A stretch of DNA of 64,000 bases from Vibrio sp. 14G-20 (GTDB taxonomy: Bacteria; Pseudomonadota; Gammaproteobacteria; Enterobacterales; Vibrionaceae), in NCBI RefSeq assembly GCF_026241515.1, contig NZ_JAPHPW010000009.1:124001-188000 (forward strand), read 5' to 3'. Below are positions 43,806-53,033 of the stretch, piece by piece (the stretch's first letter is position 1; each line of letters opens with the position of its first letter). A model generated the notes under the pieces. It saw only the letters and a program-made list of their open reading frames with translations. It did no database searches and was not told the origin of the DNA. The position numbers and the translations under genes were made by a program.

Positions 43806-45338
43806 TTACAAGTATTTCTCAATCGGTAGCAGTTGTAAGAAACCTGATTGCATCCGTTCCCACTTGCCGGTTTCTGGTTCGCTGTCCCAGCTTTGTTCAC
43901 CTGAATACCAATACACGTCACCGTCTTCAAGCTCCAAGCGCCAGCTGTTATCTTCACTCATCGCCTGCTCAATAGTTTCAGCTAGCGTTTCAGCAATCGC
44001 TTTGTTCTCGATGATTAACACTGATTCAGTGTTTAGGTAGGTCGAACGCAGGTTAAAGTTAAATGAGCCAATACTCGCGATACTGCGGTCAAACACGACA
44101 GATTTAGCATGTAAGCCATAAGCAGTCTCAGGTGCGCACTTAGATACGTCTTGGGTAGATGCTTCACACAACTTGGAATCTGGTTTTAGCTCAAACAAAT
44201 CGATGCCATGTTCTAGCATGTCGTAGCGTCGACCCGCGTAAGCAGAATGATTAGTCACCAGATCATTAGAGGCCATTGAGTTGGTCAGTGCTTTTATCTC
44301 AACGCCCTCATTGTTCAAATTTTGCCACTCACCTAGCTGGCCGTCATCGAATACCAAGTAAGCTGATTCAAGCAAGATCTCTTGTTTCGATTCGCTTGCT
44401 AACTGCCCTAGTAGGATTGCCGTTTCTTTCGGTTGATCGGTATTGTCTGAATCGACAGGCACAGGGCGATCGTAAGCAAAACGCGCATTCACCCAAGTCA
44501 TCTCATCAAGCGCCTCTTTCAGCAAGCTATCTGCCGCTTCACGATTTAATGGTAACGCTGGGTAATTTTTGTATTGCGGAACGGTTATATCGTCAATATT
44601 TGAAAGATCCGGTTGTTCGTCGTCACCCAACATATCGACAGGGTAAGACCAACGGCTGTCCCAATATTCAATAAAGCTGGTTTGAATAGTGGTAACAACT
44701 GTACCCATCACCAATACATCACGATCTCGGAAGTTGATTTCATCAGAAAGATCGAAATATTCATCACCAATATTACGTCCACCGACTACAGACAAGGTGC
44801 CATCTACAGTGAAGGATTTATTATGCATACGGCGGTTTAAACGTGAGAAATCACCAAGGAAGCTCAACCACTTACTGAAACCACGACGTGTTGGCGTTGG
44901 GTTGAAGATTCGTATCTCGACATTCGGGTGTGCATCCAGTGCCGATAGTAGGCCTTCACGCTCGTTGAGGTTGATATCATCCAGCATTACTCGAACTTTA
45001 ACACCACGATCAGCGGCTGCTAATAAACGGCTAGCTAGATACCTACCCGATACGTCAGAGTTCCAGATGTAATATTGAATATCGATGGTGTGCTCTGCAC
45101 TTTCAACCAAAGCCAAACGCTGTGCTAATGCATCCCAACCGGACTCTTGTAAACGAACGGCGGTCGTCGCCTGCTCTGATATTTGAGGTTGATATTCATC
45201 CGCTAAAACCGACAAAGTGCTTGGTCCATAAGAGGTATACGGTTCTGCTTGGTGATCGATGCCTTCTGGTAAAGAAGAACAGCCGCCCAAAATAGCGACC
45301 AAAATTAAGGTTAAACTGATGCGTTGGAGCACAGGCAT
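43806..45338 (-). CDS. Phospholipase D/cardiolipin synthase-like lipoprotein
   Basis: This 510-residue protein has a lipobox (LGGC, Cys20) and two HKD motifs, HNKSFTVD (His172, Lys174, Asp179) and HAKSVVFD (His410, Lys412, Asp417). Each is followed by GGRN or GSFN turns. This is the layout of the ClsC (YmdC) branch of bacterial phospholipase D enzymes, which make cardiolipin from phosphatidylethanolamine and phosphatidylglycerol. The lipoprotein signal would anchor it in the envelope, unlike some ClsC enzymes. The precise reaction is not proven. Confidence 0.88.
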   Translation of the reverse strand: MPVLQRISLTLILVAILGGCSSLPEGIDHQAEPYTSYGPSTLSVLADEYQPQISEQATTAVRLQESGWDALAQRLALVESAEHTIDIQYYIWNSDVSGRYLASRLLAAADRGVKVRVMLDDINLNEREGLLSALDAHPNVEIRIFNPTPTRRGFSKWLSFLGDFSRLNRRMHNKSFTVDGTLSVVGGRNIGDEYFDLSDEINFRDRDVLVMGTVVTTIQTSFIEYWDSRWSYPVDMLGDDEQPDLSNIDDITVPQYKNYPALPLNREAADSLLKEALDEMTWVNARFAYDRPVPVDSDNTDQPKETAILLGQLASESKQEILLESAYLVFDDGQLGEWQNLNNEGVEIKALTNSMASNDLVTNHSAYAGRRYDMLEHGIDLFELKPDSKLCEASTQDVSKCAPETAYGLHAKSVVFDRSIASIGSFNFNLRSTYLNTESVLIIENKAIAETLAETIEQAMSEDNSWRLELEDGDVYWYSGEQSWDSEPETGKWERMQSGFLQLLPIEKYL

Positions 45339-45533
45339 GTGTCTGACTTCCTTTTCACGATGACGTCTTTAGAAACTGTCCCGACAGCTTTGCGACTCAC
45401 AAGCTGTTCAGGTCTATTCATTGATTATTACTGCTAAAGACTGAAATTTATAGGTAATTATCCACTATAAATGAAACATCAGTAATTCATCGTTGGCAAC
45501 GCCCTCCCTCTCATTAAAATTTTTGCGGAGAAA

Positions 45534-46103
45534 TCATGAAAATTTCAACTGTTCGATACCCAAGCAGTATAGACCTAAAGGCTTTTTCACCATCTCGACC
45601 GTAATCTCTGTTTTATCTGGGTTGCAGTTCAAGGCAAGCGCATAACCATGCAGATAGTCCACCAGTAAATGAAGGGCATTTTCGGTTTGCTCTGATGTGA
45701 GATTAAGTGGGTTCATCACCGCTTCAAAGCGCTCGCTAAACACCTCAACTGGCCCAAGAGATTTCATTGTCAGCAAGGTTTCGAGCAACCCACGATAGTC
45801 ATTCAACATCGACAGGTAACTCACGCTGAGTTGATAAAGGTTCTCTTGCCACACTTGATTTTGTTGAGGCTGCGCAACTTCTCCAACCAAAGAGACAGTG
45901 ATCGATTCTAAGAGAGCGTTTTTATTCTTGAAATAGTGGTAAATCGCCATCGCATCGACACCGAGCTCTGTCGCCAACCCTCGAATGCTCGGTACTTTTC
46001 CAGTGTCTCGCATCATGCTTTTTGCCGTATCTAAGATATTTTCGGCACTCAGTTGGCTTGATCCACTTTTTGGGCGACCTCGTTTTTGATCCTTGACAGT
46101 CAT
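45534..46103 (-). CDS. TetR-family transcriptional regulator
   Basis: This 189-residue TetR-family repressor has an N-terminal helix-turn-helix (SIRGLATELGVDAMAIYHYFKNKNALL) and a helical ligand domain. The basic leader KRGRPKSGS is typical. It is divergent from a dihydrofolate-reductase-like gene, with a perfect 7-base-arm palindrome 22 bases from its start. It probably represses itself and that gene. The ligand is unknown. Confidence 0.9.
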   Translation of the reverse strand: MTVKDQKRGRPKSGSSQLSAENILDTAKSMMRDTGKVPSIRGLATELGVDAMAIYHYFKNKNALLESITVSLVGEVAQPQQNQVWQENLYQLSVSYLSMLNDYRGLLETLLTMKSLGPVEVFSERFEAVMNPLNLTSEQTENALHLLVDYLHGYALALNCNPDKTEITVEMVKKPLGLYCLGIEQLKFS

Positions 46104-46125
46104 ATCACCACCTCTTAAACTTAAT

Positions 46126-46140
46126 TTCTACACTGTAGAA
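46126..46140. promoter_or_regulatory. Palindromic candidate operator of the TetR regulator
   Basis: TTCTACA and TGTAGAA are perfect seven-base arms around one central base, in the short region between the divergent genes. Confidence 0.65.
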
Positions 46141-46196
46141 TATTTTAATTTATTACAGCGTGAATGCCAAGTTCCTGTTCAATTTCGGAGTTAAAA

Positions 46197-46730
46197 ATGT
46201 CAAATATTGTCTTTATCGGTGCAAGTCTTGATGGTTACATTGCAGACAAACAAGGTGACCTAGATTGGCTACAAGCAATCCCTAATCCAGAGGGGGATGA
46301 CATGGGTTACAACGCTCATACCGATCGTATCGATGCGCTGGTCATGGGACGTAATACAATGGATATGATATTGAGCTTTGGTATTGACTGGCCTTACACC
46401 AAACCTGTTTATCTTCTCAGTAACACCTTGACGGAAGTGCCTAAAGAACTCGAAGGTAAAGTGTTCTTGATGAAGGGTGAGCTCACCCAGATCATCGAGG
46501 AGCTGAACGACAAAGGCATGAACAACCTTTACATTGATGGCGGCGTCACCATTCAAAACTTCATGAAAGAAGACCTGATTGACGAACTGATCATCTCGAC
46601 GATTCCTGTCGTTCTTGGTGGCGGTTCTCCTTTGTTTGGTGATTTAGTCTCTCCTCTCGACTTTACACTGAAAGGCGTCACGACTTACCTAGATGAAATT
46701 GTACAGACTCACTACTTACGTAAGCGTTAA
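46197..46730 (+). CDS. Dihydrofolate-reductase-fold (RibD C-terminal-like) protein
   Basis: This 177-residue protein has the DHFR/RibD fold: FIGASLDGYIADKQGDLDWL at the start, VMGRNTMDMIL, and the NNLYIDGGVTIQNF glycine-rich NADPH loop near residue 110. Related YyaP/YwjB-type proteins are reductases of unknown substrate. I chose the ATG at 46197 because GGAG lies eight bases before it. It is divergent from the TetR gene and is likely its target. Confidence 0.88.
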   Translation: MSNIVFIGASLDGYIADKQGDLDWLQAIPNPEGDDMGYNAHTDRIDALVMGRNTMDMILSFGIDWPYTKPVYLLSNTLTEVPKELEGKVFLMKGELTQIIEELNDKGMNNLYIDGGVTIQNFMKEDLIDELIISTIPVVLGGGSPLFGDLVSPLDFTLKGVTTYLDEIVQTHYLRKR

Positions 46731-46869
46731 GCTACTGTTCATATAACGGTTATGTAGCGATCAACACCGAAAACATTGTTCACGCTGGATAACCTTCATC
46801 GTCCCTACACAAACCTCCCCTGAAGTAGTAGCATTTGTCGTATCTCATTCTTAAAGGTATCTGGATATT

Positions 46870-47367
46870 ATGAAGCTTTTAGTCGATCGCACGGGTGAAC
46901 AATTTTTGGAAATTCTGCAAGAATCGGGAGACACACTGACGGTTCAATTCATTACCAATGAAGGCAATCGAAAGGGTAAGCCGTTCCAAGATAACTTGAG
47001 TGGATTGTTCCTCACAGGGTGGAAACCGCGCACCACTTCAACCGCCATCGGGTTAGGACGCTTTAAGCAAGGCAAGCTTGAAGATCCCAAAGTGAGTTTC
47101 GCATTGCATCAGCTCTATCCACTGGGTCGAGACGTAAAATTACCTTCTGGTGATATCGCAACTATCGCGAGTTATGCGAATACCCATACCGATGGTTACT
47201 ATATGTTTGTGCGCCTTAACGACGAATTGAAACGCCTGAAGATTACGCCCGATTGGGAACTGCAACCTTCCACTCAAAGATTGGCTCTGCCTTATTACCC
47301 AGCCCCTAGAACTAAAAAAGAGCTCGACAACATTGACGATTTTGATTCGTGGGCAGGCGGTTTTTAA
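46870..47367 (+). CDS. Hypothetical protein, possible small beta-rich cytoplasmic protein
   Basis: This 165-residue protein has no signal peptide or membrane segment. It is rich in beta-prone stretches (TLTVQFITNEGN, IATIASYANTH, YYMFVRLN) and ends in an acidic tail (DNIDDFDSWAGGF). No catalytic motif stands out and I recognise no family. The ribosome site is weak. It is a single gene after the DHFR-like gene. Confidence 0.55.
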   Translation: MKLLVDRTGEQFLEILQESGDTLTVQFITNEGNRKGKPFQDNLSGLFLTGWKPRTTSTAIGLGRFKQGKLEDPKVSFALHQLYPLGRDVKLPSGDIATIASYANTHTDGYYMFVRLNDELKRLKITPDWELQPSTQRLALPYYPAPRTKKELDNIDDFDSWAGGF

Positions 47368-47424
47368 ACACTCTTCACCTACTCCTAGTAGCACATAATA
47401 TCTAAGTTATTATCAATTAATTTT

Positions 47425-47439
47425 TGAAAATGATTCTAA
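47425..47439. promoter_or_regulatory. Fur-box-like sequence before the ABM monooxygenase
   Basis: TGAAAATGATTCTAA matches the 7-1-7 Fur consensus at about 11 of 14 informative positions. It lies about 135 bases before the downstream start; a chance match in A+T-rich DNA cannot be excluded. Confidence 0.35.
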
Positions 47440-47573
47440 TATGACACTGTTTATCGTTTCAAATATTCCTACTATTATTTATCCATCGACACAGACTACA
47501 GTTCAATGAACAAGAGTAGCGCTGTAAACACAGACAAATCACCATTTCGGTGAAAAATAATATAGGTACGAAC

Positions 47574-47864
47574 ATGACTCAACTGACTATCATCGCAAAC
47601 ATCGTCGCTAACGAAGACAAAATTGAATTAGTTAAAGCAGAGCTGCTAAAACTGATTGATATTACTCGCGCTGAAGAAGGCTGCATCAACTACGACCTTC
47701 ACCAAGACAATGAAAACCCAGCACATTTCACTTTCTACGAAAACTGGACATCTCGCGAACTTTGGCAAACACACATGGGTAATACTCATCTTGCTGAGTA
47801 CATGGCTGCAACGGAAGGTAGTGTTGCGTCATTTACCCTAAATGAGATGACTAAAATCGCTTAA
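47574..47864 (+). CDS. ABM-domain putative quinol monooxygenase
   Basis: This 96-residue single-domain protein has the ABM fold, with LTIIANIVANEDKIELVKAE, the core segment EEGCINYDLHQDNENP, then FYENWTSRELWQTHM. It closely fits the YgiN/ActVA-Orf6-like group that acts on quinols or polyketide-like rings. I chose the ATG at 47574, preceded by AGGT. It is a separate gene from the ABM protein at 11618, to which it is only distantly similar. Confidence 0.87.
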   Translation: MTQLTIIANIVANEDKIELVKAELLKLIDITRAEEGCINYDLHQDNENPAHFTFYENWTSRELWQTHMGNTHLAEYMAATEGSVASFTLNEMTKIA

Positions 47865-47889
47865 GTCTTTATTCCAAGATATTAATTTG

Positions 47890-47920
47890 AAAGCCCTGCT
47901 GAATGTCAGCGGGGCTTTTT
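47890..47920 (+). terminator. Terminator after the ABM monooxygenase
   Basis: AAAGCCC-TGCTGA and TCAGC-GGGGCTTT pair (imperfect) and are followed by T residues. Confidence 0.85.
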
Positions 47921-48010
47921 CGTTTCAACATTTTCCGCCTAGGCTTACTTATCTCAATTACAGTTTTAAACGAGTCTGAATGAAATCGATAAACGAAATA
48001 CCCCATATAC

Positions 48011-48032
48011 ACAAAGGCTGCAAACGCAGCCT
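48011..48032. terminator. Hairpin downstream of the tad operon
   Basis: ACAAAGGCTGC and GCAGCCTTTGT are perfect eleven-base arms around four bases. There is no strong T run, so termination activity is uncertain; it could end minus-strand tad transcription. Confidence 0.5.
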
Positions 48033-48097
48033 TTGTCATATTGGTTCGAATGGAGTTACCGAAAAACACAACTCTAGTTCGTATAGCTCACCTAACA

Positions 48098-48718
48098 TCA
48101 CTCAATAACCACATCTGCTCGGCGATTCAATGCACGACCTTGTTTGTTATGATTTGAAGCGATAGGTTGGGTTTCTCCCAAGCTTTTTATTGTCAGGTTC
48201 TGGCTTGGTACGCCTTCTTCTTTGAGTACTTTCGCGGTTTGGTCAGCTCTTCTGAACCCTAGGCCTTGGTTATATTCTTCAGTACCAATAGCATCGGTAT
48301 GGCCTTCAACTACCAACTTCTGCTCCGCTTCGGCAAACCCCAAGCTAAAGTGTTCCAATGCTCGTTGAGCCATTGGAGTGATAGCGTCACTATCAAAGGC
48401 GAAGTTCACGCGCATCACGACAGGTGACTGGTCATTGAGCATCGAAGGCGATGCAACAAAGCTGTTGCAATCACCTAAACGACGATTCTGCATAGCCTTG
48501 TCCAGTAATGCTTGCTGTACGTGATTCCCATCTGGACGAGCCTCCACAGCCAAATAGCCTTGTCGGTGCGTACCTATGCCGGTCACAGCCCCAATATCCA
48601 CTGCATGTTGAAACTCAATCACACCGGTATCGCAGTAATATTGTTGAGGCTCTGATTGCGCCGAAAATGCGGTGAGCACCAACGCAGTCGCAAGGCTCAA
48701 TGTCGAATTCCTGTTCAT
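48098..48718 (-). CDS. OmpA-family protein, last gene of the tad operon
   Basis: This 206-residue protein has a signal peptide (ending AQS) and a C-terminal OmpA/MotB peptidoglycan-binding domain (VNFAFDSDAITPMAQRAL, then VVEGHTDAIGTEEYN and the terminal ALNRRADVVIE). It follows the tadG gene by eight bases. OmpA-like proteins are a known last gene of several Tad loci and probably anchor the complex to the cell wall. I chose the ATG at 48718 because GGAG lies upstream. Confidence 0.88.
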   Translation of the reverse strand: MNRNSTLSLATALVLTAFSAQSEPQQYYCDTGVIEFQHAVDIGAVTGIGTHRQGYLAVEARPDGNHVQQALLDKAMQNRRLGDCNSFVASPSMLNDQSPVVMRVNFAFDSDAITPMAQRALEHFSLGFAEAEQKLVVEGHTDAIGTEEYNQGLGFRRADQTAKVLKEEGVPSQNLTIKSLGETQPIASNHNKQGRALNRRADVVIE

Positions 48719-48726
48719 AAGCACTC

Positions 48727-50370
48727 CTAATAAAGTTGAGTCACACCGTTACTTTTCGCCCCACGGCGAATAAGCTCTTCAATACTTTCTTTCAGTTGGT
48801 CTAGGTCGGTTACATCAATAATATCCAGATTGTCATCAACTACGCAGTCCTGATACCCGCTCTGTTGAGAAGCCTGGAAATCAATGCCAATCACACCAAT
48901 GAACAAGCCTGGAATCAGTTCTCTGGCTTTATCACACATACCAGCTTTAACTAAGTTACCCAGAATGCCGTTATTAGGACTTTCTTGACCGTCAGTTAAG
49001 ACAAACAACATTTTTAACTTATTGCCATAAGCCTCGACCTCATCCGGGTCATTCGTCTCTGGTTTACCAGCAGCAAGCAATTGAAACCCTCGCAACATGC
49101 CTTGAAACGCTGCAGTGCTGCCATTTGCCCACATATCGTAAACACCGAAAGCTTCATGCTCTTTTCCGTTGTACTTTTCACCTAACAAAGTGATCAGATC
49201 ATTAGTTAACTCTACGTTCTGGAACTGGGATTCATTACTACTCCCATATCCTTGATATAAGCTAACATCCTTAACGCGATAGAAAGTACTATCATTAATC
49301 ACTTTGTTTTCAAGTAACCTATTGACACTCCCTTCGTAGTCAACATAGTTCGGATTGTCCGGATACCAATAATCATTAGTCGATACAAGAACATGACGAA
49401 GGCGTTTTATATCCTCATTAGCTTCATACCATCCCCGCCACCACGTCGACTGATGCCAATAGCGATGATCTGAGTTGCATTTATTAGGGTCGTTCACACA
49501 TTCATTAATGTAGTTTCGACTGTATATCCTCCAATCGTCCCAAGGAACATCATCATAATCATCATCAGCAACACTGGGCTCAACATCGTCTCTGTAAACC
49601 AGTTGTGTTGCTGCAACTGTTTGGGCATTTCCATTAAAAGAGACCAACTCTCGTGTCCTGATATTAAACGGTACAATACCAATTCTGTTGTCTAACCTAT
49701 CTGGTGTGGTTTCCCATTCATACTTACCGTTAGCTTGTTTCACCTTAACACTGCACTCACCTTTTTCTATTTTGTGGCACAGTGCGGTTTCGGCAAGTCC
49801 CCTAACTGCAGCTTTTAAGTCTTCGATTTTACAGCTGGAATTAGTGCATGAGTTGTTAGATCCCCAACGCCAATTCATAGACCCAGAGAAATCTGAAACC
49901 AACATGAGGTCAATATTATTATCACCAAGAAACATGGGGTATTTCTTCGCTACCGATTGACCCGTAATAACTTGTGTTTCATCAAACGATGGTATGAATT
50001 GACTGGCAAACCAGGATTGATGTGTTGTACTTGCAGCAACGCTATATTGGATATGTTCTGGCGTTTCCGTTTCTTCTATCCACTCTTGATGTTCCCACTC
50101 CGAAGTGATACCAATGCCCTTTGCTCCGCGGACATAGGCCTTAACATAATCTGTTGCTAACTTGTTGGTCTCCCCCTCGTCTCTATAGTCAGCGATAGTG
50201 ACAGCGATCGCTGCCGCTTCTAATGAATCATTCAAGCGTGCCGATGTTTGGATGTATCTTGTTCCTTCTACGGATAAGAAAGTAAAGCCCATAACTGGAA
50301 CCAAGGCCAAAGCGAGCCAAATGGCTGCGACACCTTGTTGCTTCTGTCTCAAACTCAAATTTGTTTTCAT
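48727..50370 (-). CDS. tadG: TadG-like pilus protein with vWA domain
   Basis: This 547-residue protein starts with a basic leader and a TadE-like membrane helix (GVAAIWLALALVPVMGFTFL), then a von Willebrand A domain. The MIDAS motif SDFSGSMN is near residue 165, and LFVLTDGQESPN follows. TadG-type proteins are minor components of the Flp pilus machine. The start chosen is the second ATG, five bases after GGAGG; the gene overlaps the tadF stop closely (TAATG). The leader lacks the glutamate of true prepilins. Confidence 0.88.
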   Translation of the reverse strand: MKTNLSLRQKQQGVAAIWLALALVPVMGFTFLSVEGTRYIQTSARLNDSLEAAAIAVTIADYRDEGETNKLATDYVKAYVRGAKGIGITSEWEHQEWIEETETPEHIQYSVAASTTHQSWFASQFIPSFDETQVITGQSVAKKYPMFLGDNNIDLMLVSDFSGSMNWRWGSNNSCTNSSCKIEDLKAAVRGLAETALCHKIEKGECSVKVKQANGKYEWETTPDRLDNRIGIVPFNIRTRELVSFNGNAQTVAATQLVYRDDVEPSVADDDYDDVPWDDWRIYSRNYINECVNDPNKCNSDHRYWHQSTWWRGWYEANEDIKRLRHVLVSTNDYWYPDNPNYVDYEGSVNRLLENKVINDSTFYRVKDVSLYQGYGSSNESQFQNVELTNDLITLLGEKYNGKEHEAFGVYDMWANGSTAAFQGMLRGFQLLAAGKPETNDPDEVEAYGNKLKMLFVLTDGQESPNNGILGNLVKAGMCDKARELIPGLFIGVIGIDFQASQQSGYQDCVVDDNLDIIDVTDLDQLKESIEELIRRGAKSNGVTQLY

Positions 50371-50372
50371 CA

Positions 50373-50957
50373 TTACCTCCCCGGCATCACCGATGTCGAA
50401 GATAGTGTTAAGGTCTCAGATGAGTTGGTGAAGACGCCAAACCAAGATGGATAGGTTTCACATACTGTCACGCTATAGAGTGGAAAATCCACTCCATCCT
50501 CTGTTGGAACCAATACCTTAAACGCTTCACTTTCAATCTCAGGTACATTGCAATTCACCGACTTATCTACTTCTTCGGGACTTTCAGGTTCATTGTTATT
50601 TTCAAGGCTGTCACTATCGATACTCACTGGTGTAGTTTTATTAACTAGAGATTGAATGTTAATCATCACTGAATCAGCTTCTTGACCAAGTAGCCGTGCG
50701 GCCAACTTTTGCATATCTTCCAACTGCTGCTGTTGAACGATTAGGTTTGTTCCATCTTGAACATCACCGGCGTAATAGCGAGTCCGCTCTTTAAGGATGT
50801 TCACCAGCGCAAATGAGGTGCGGTCTAGCGCAGATTGCATAAGTAGTTTGTGGCTTAAATCTGTCGAAAAAAGGTAAATCAAACACAAGACCATCAGCAC
50901 TAAAGCAAGCTCGACAGTAAAAGAACCCGTTTGTAAAAGTCGGCTATTCGTTTTCAT
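50373..50957 (-). CDS. tadF: TadF-like pseudopilin
   Basis: This 194-residue protein has a short basic leader, then the pseudopilin motif TGSFTVELALVLMVLCLIYL, with the glutamate of the TadE/F family, and a long extracytoplasmic part. TadE and TadF are processed by the TadV peptidase in Aggregatibacter and are needed for Flp pilus formation. I chose the ATG at 50957 because GAGGAG lies at a good spacing. It overlaps the tadE stop slightly. Confidence 0.88.
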   Translation of the reverse strand: MKTNSRLLQTGSFTVELALVLMVLCLIYLFSTDLSHKLLMQSALDRTSFALVNILKERTRYYAGDVQDGTNLIVQQQQLEDMQKLAARLLGQEADSVMINIQSLVNKTTPVSIDSDSLENNNEPESPEEVDKSVNCNVPEIESEAFKVLVPTEDGVDFPLYSVTVCETYPSWFGVFTNSSETLTLSSTSVMPGR

Positions 50958-51465
50958 CTGGCCACTCCTCATGTTCGAGGTTCAACACCATAGTTCGAGA
51001 GATAGGCATGCTGCTCGATGTAAAAAAGTGAGTCATCGGTGAAAAATCGTAACTTACCGTCAGCTCCGCAAGGCTATAATCAAAGCTCTCAACCTCACTG
51101 CTTTCACCGCCAAAGCTGATGGACGTGGTACCCGCTACAAACGCGGTATAATCGTCATAATAAACACCGGTAATTGAAAACTTGTCTGGTGTAACCAAAA
51201 AGCTCCACAGTTCACCGCTTTGTTTGATCAATGCGTCAAACTGGTCTTGATAGAACTCGTGTATATCACTTGGCTCTTTGCTTTCATGCAGTTTAATCTT
51301 GGTATTTCTTATTGTTTCTCGTAGTGAGTAGTCCACTAAGTTAGTAATATATACCTGATAACTGCTCTCAAAAATAATCACAGTCGATAGAATTAAAACT
51401 AAGGCCCCGAGCGCAAACTCTACTGTTGTGACACCCTTTTGGCGCTTCCGGAGGTTAACGTTCAT
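50944..51465 (-). CDS. tadE: TadE-like pseudopilin
   Basis: This 173-residue protein has the leader RKRQKG followed by VTTVEFALGALVLILSTVII, the TadE pseudopilin motif with Glu five residues after the cleaved glycine. A soluble domain follows. Like TadF, it is predicted to be cleaved by TadV and to join the base of the pilus. It lies between tadD and tadF with a three-base gap or a short overlap. Confidence 0.9.
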   Translation of the reverse strand: MNVNLRKRQKGVTTVEFALGALVLILSTVIIFESSYQVYITNLVDYSLRETIRNTKIKLHESKEPSDIHEFYQDQFDALIKQSGELWSFLVTPDKFSITGVYYDDYTAFVAGTTSISFGGESSEVESFDYSLAELTVSYDFSPMTHFFTSSSMPISRTMVLNLEHEEWPDENE

Positions 51466-51468
51466 GCA

Positions 51469-52182
51469 TCACTCCTCACGTCCTACTTGGTAAAGAATGT
51501 GGTGAATGTCCTCATCACTATAATCCGCCTCCAATAAGGAGCGAGCATCCTCATAACGCCCTAGCTTAGATAGTGCTAATGCCAGATTCGCATTAACCGT
51601 TTTGTTTTGCGGCTGCCGTTCAATAAGCGGAGCTAACATTGCTACCACCGAGCGGTAATCGGACTTAGCCAAATAGACCACGGCGAGATTATTCTTAATC
51701 GTCGCCTCATCGTAGCCCTGCACTCTCGCTCGATTAAAAGCCGTTGTTGCTGGTTCAAAGTGCTCTAATCGTGAGTAAGAGATACCTATCAAGTTGTATA
51801 CTTGAGCCCCATTATTACCGAGCTCTAACGAATCAAAATAATAGGATATCGCCTCTTCATCATTCCCCATATCAGCCGCCACTTGTCCCATCAAAAGCGC
51901 CATTTTTTCATTAGAATAACCATGTTCACTGAGATAACGGGTATAGAAACTCGCAGATTCAACATCACCAATTTGATAATAGGCATGCGCAATCGCATCC
52001 ATAGCTTCATAATCATCGGGATCCGTTTCCAAGCGTTGTCGATAATGTGCAATTACCCCTTGATAGTTACCAATATTCAGCATGTTTTGCATTGAGCTAG
52101 CTTGTTCATCAGGAGTAGATTGGCAACCTACAAGAGAGGCAAATAACAATTGGAGGGCCAATATACGGAATAATTGGTTCAT
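51469..52182 (-). CDS. tadD: TadD-like TPR lipoprotein
   Basis: This 237-residue lipoprotein has a lipobox (LVGC, Cys20) and then about five tetratricopeptide repeats (such as YEAMDAIAHAYYQIGDVESA and AQVYNLIGISYSRLEHFEPA). TadD proteins are thought to aid secretin assembly or act as pilotins. It overlaps the tadC stop by one base. Confidence 0.88.
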   Translation of the reverse strand: MNQLFRILALQLLFASLVGCQSTPDEQASSMQNMLNIGNYQGVIAHYRQRLETDPDDYEAMDAIAHAYYQIGDVESASFYTRYLSEHGYSNEKMALLMGQVAADMGNDEEAISYYFDSLELGNNGAQVYNLIGISYSRLEHFEPATTAFNRARVQGYDEATIKNNLAVVYLAKSDYRSVVAMLAPLIERQPQNKTVNANLALALSKLGRYEDARSLLEADYSDEDIHHILYQVGREE

Positions 52183-53033
52183 TACTGGCCTCCCATTGCG
52201 TCCATAACTTGAATAATGCCCGGAGCTAAAATCAGAGCCACAATCGGCATCAGAATAAGCAAAATAAGTGGGACACTCATTTTTGAAGAGAGCTTGCCAA
52301 CCTTCTCTTCAATCGTGAGAACTTGCATCTTGCGCATGTCTTCTGCCAAGTCCCCCAGCACTTGCGCAATTGAGGTACCGTAGTTCAGGTTTTGTAATAT
52401 TGTCAGCACAAAGCTTTGCACGATATTGGTAGGCACTCTCTCAGAGAAGTCATTCAGCGCACGCTCAAGGCCAATCAGTTTCGCCGAGTCTGACGTACGT
52501 TTAACTTGGTAGCAGAGATCCTTATCGAACGCCTCAAACTCTTGTCCCAAATAATCTAACGAGGCTTCGATTGTCATTCCGGTTTGCACGCAAACTGCCA
52601 TCATATCTAGCAAATAAGGTAGCTTTCCTGAGATCTTTTTGATCAACAAGGCTTTGCGCATATTAAGTAGGATATCTGGCACAATGATGGTCAACACCAA
52701 CACCATTGGCACCGCCATCATTCGCACCTGAGCTGAAAGCTCGACAATAAACACTATTGCGATAACGACTAGCGCAACTGCAACTTTCAACGGAAAGTAG
52801 TACTTGGCGTAGTCGCGATGATAAAGGCCAGCCTCAACCAATTTGACCTCTACCTCGCTGCGATAATGCTGTCCGAAACTGATGAAATAACCACCAATGA
52901 CAGAACCTATTGTTCGATGTGAACCTTGGACGTATTTCCCAATTCGTTCTCGACGTTGTTGTTGGAAATACAGCTCAAAGATTCCCCACAATACGGCGCC
53001 CAAAAAAAGAAGTATCGCAATGGTGCCATTCAT
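52182..53033 (-). CDS. tadC: TadC inner-membrane platform protein
   Basis: This 283-residue protein has the GspF-like fold of type II/IV platforms with several membrane helices and the LLDMMAVCVQTGMTIEAS segment. It pairs with TadB to form the inner-membrane platform driven by TadA. I chose the ATG at 53033 because GGAG lies eight bases before it; the frame overlaps the tadB stop by four bases. Confidence 0.9.
   Translation of the reverse strand: MNGTIAILLFLGAVLWGIFELYFQQQRRERIGKYVQGSHRTIGSVIGGYFISFGQHYRSEVEVKLVEAGLYHRDYAKYYFPLKVAVALVVIAIVFIVELSAQVRMMAVPMVLVLTIIVPDILLNMRKALLIKKISGKLPYLLDMMAVCVQTGMTIEASLDYLGQEFEAFDKDLCYQVKRTSDSAKLIGLERALNDFSERVPTNIVQSFVLTILQNLNYGTSIAQVLGDLAEDMRKMQVLTIEEKVGKLSSKMSVPLILLILMPIVALILAPGIIQVMDAMGGQ

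Noticed and set aside
47869..48069. Minus-strand frame between the ABM gene and the OmpA-like gene
   Set aside because: It covers two hairpins and has no ribosome site or recognisable sequence.
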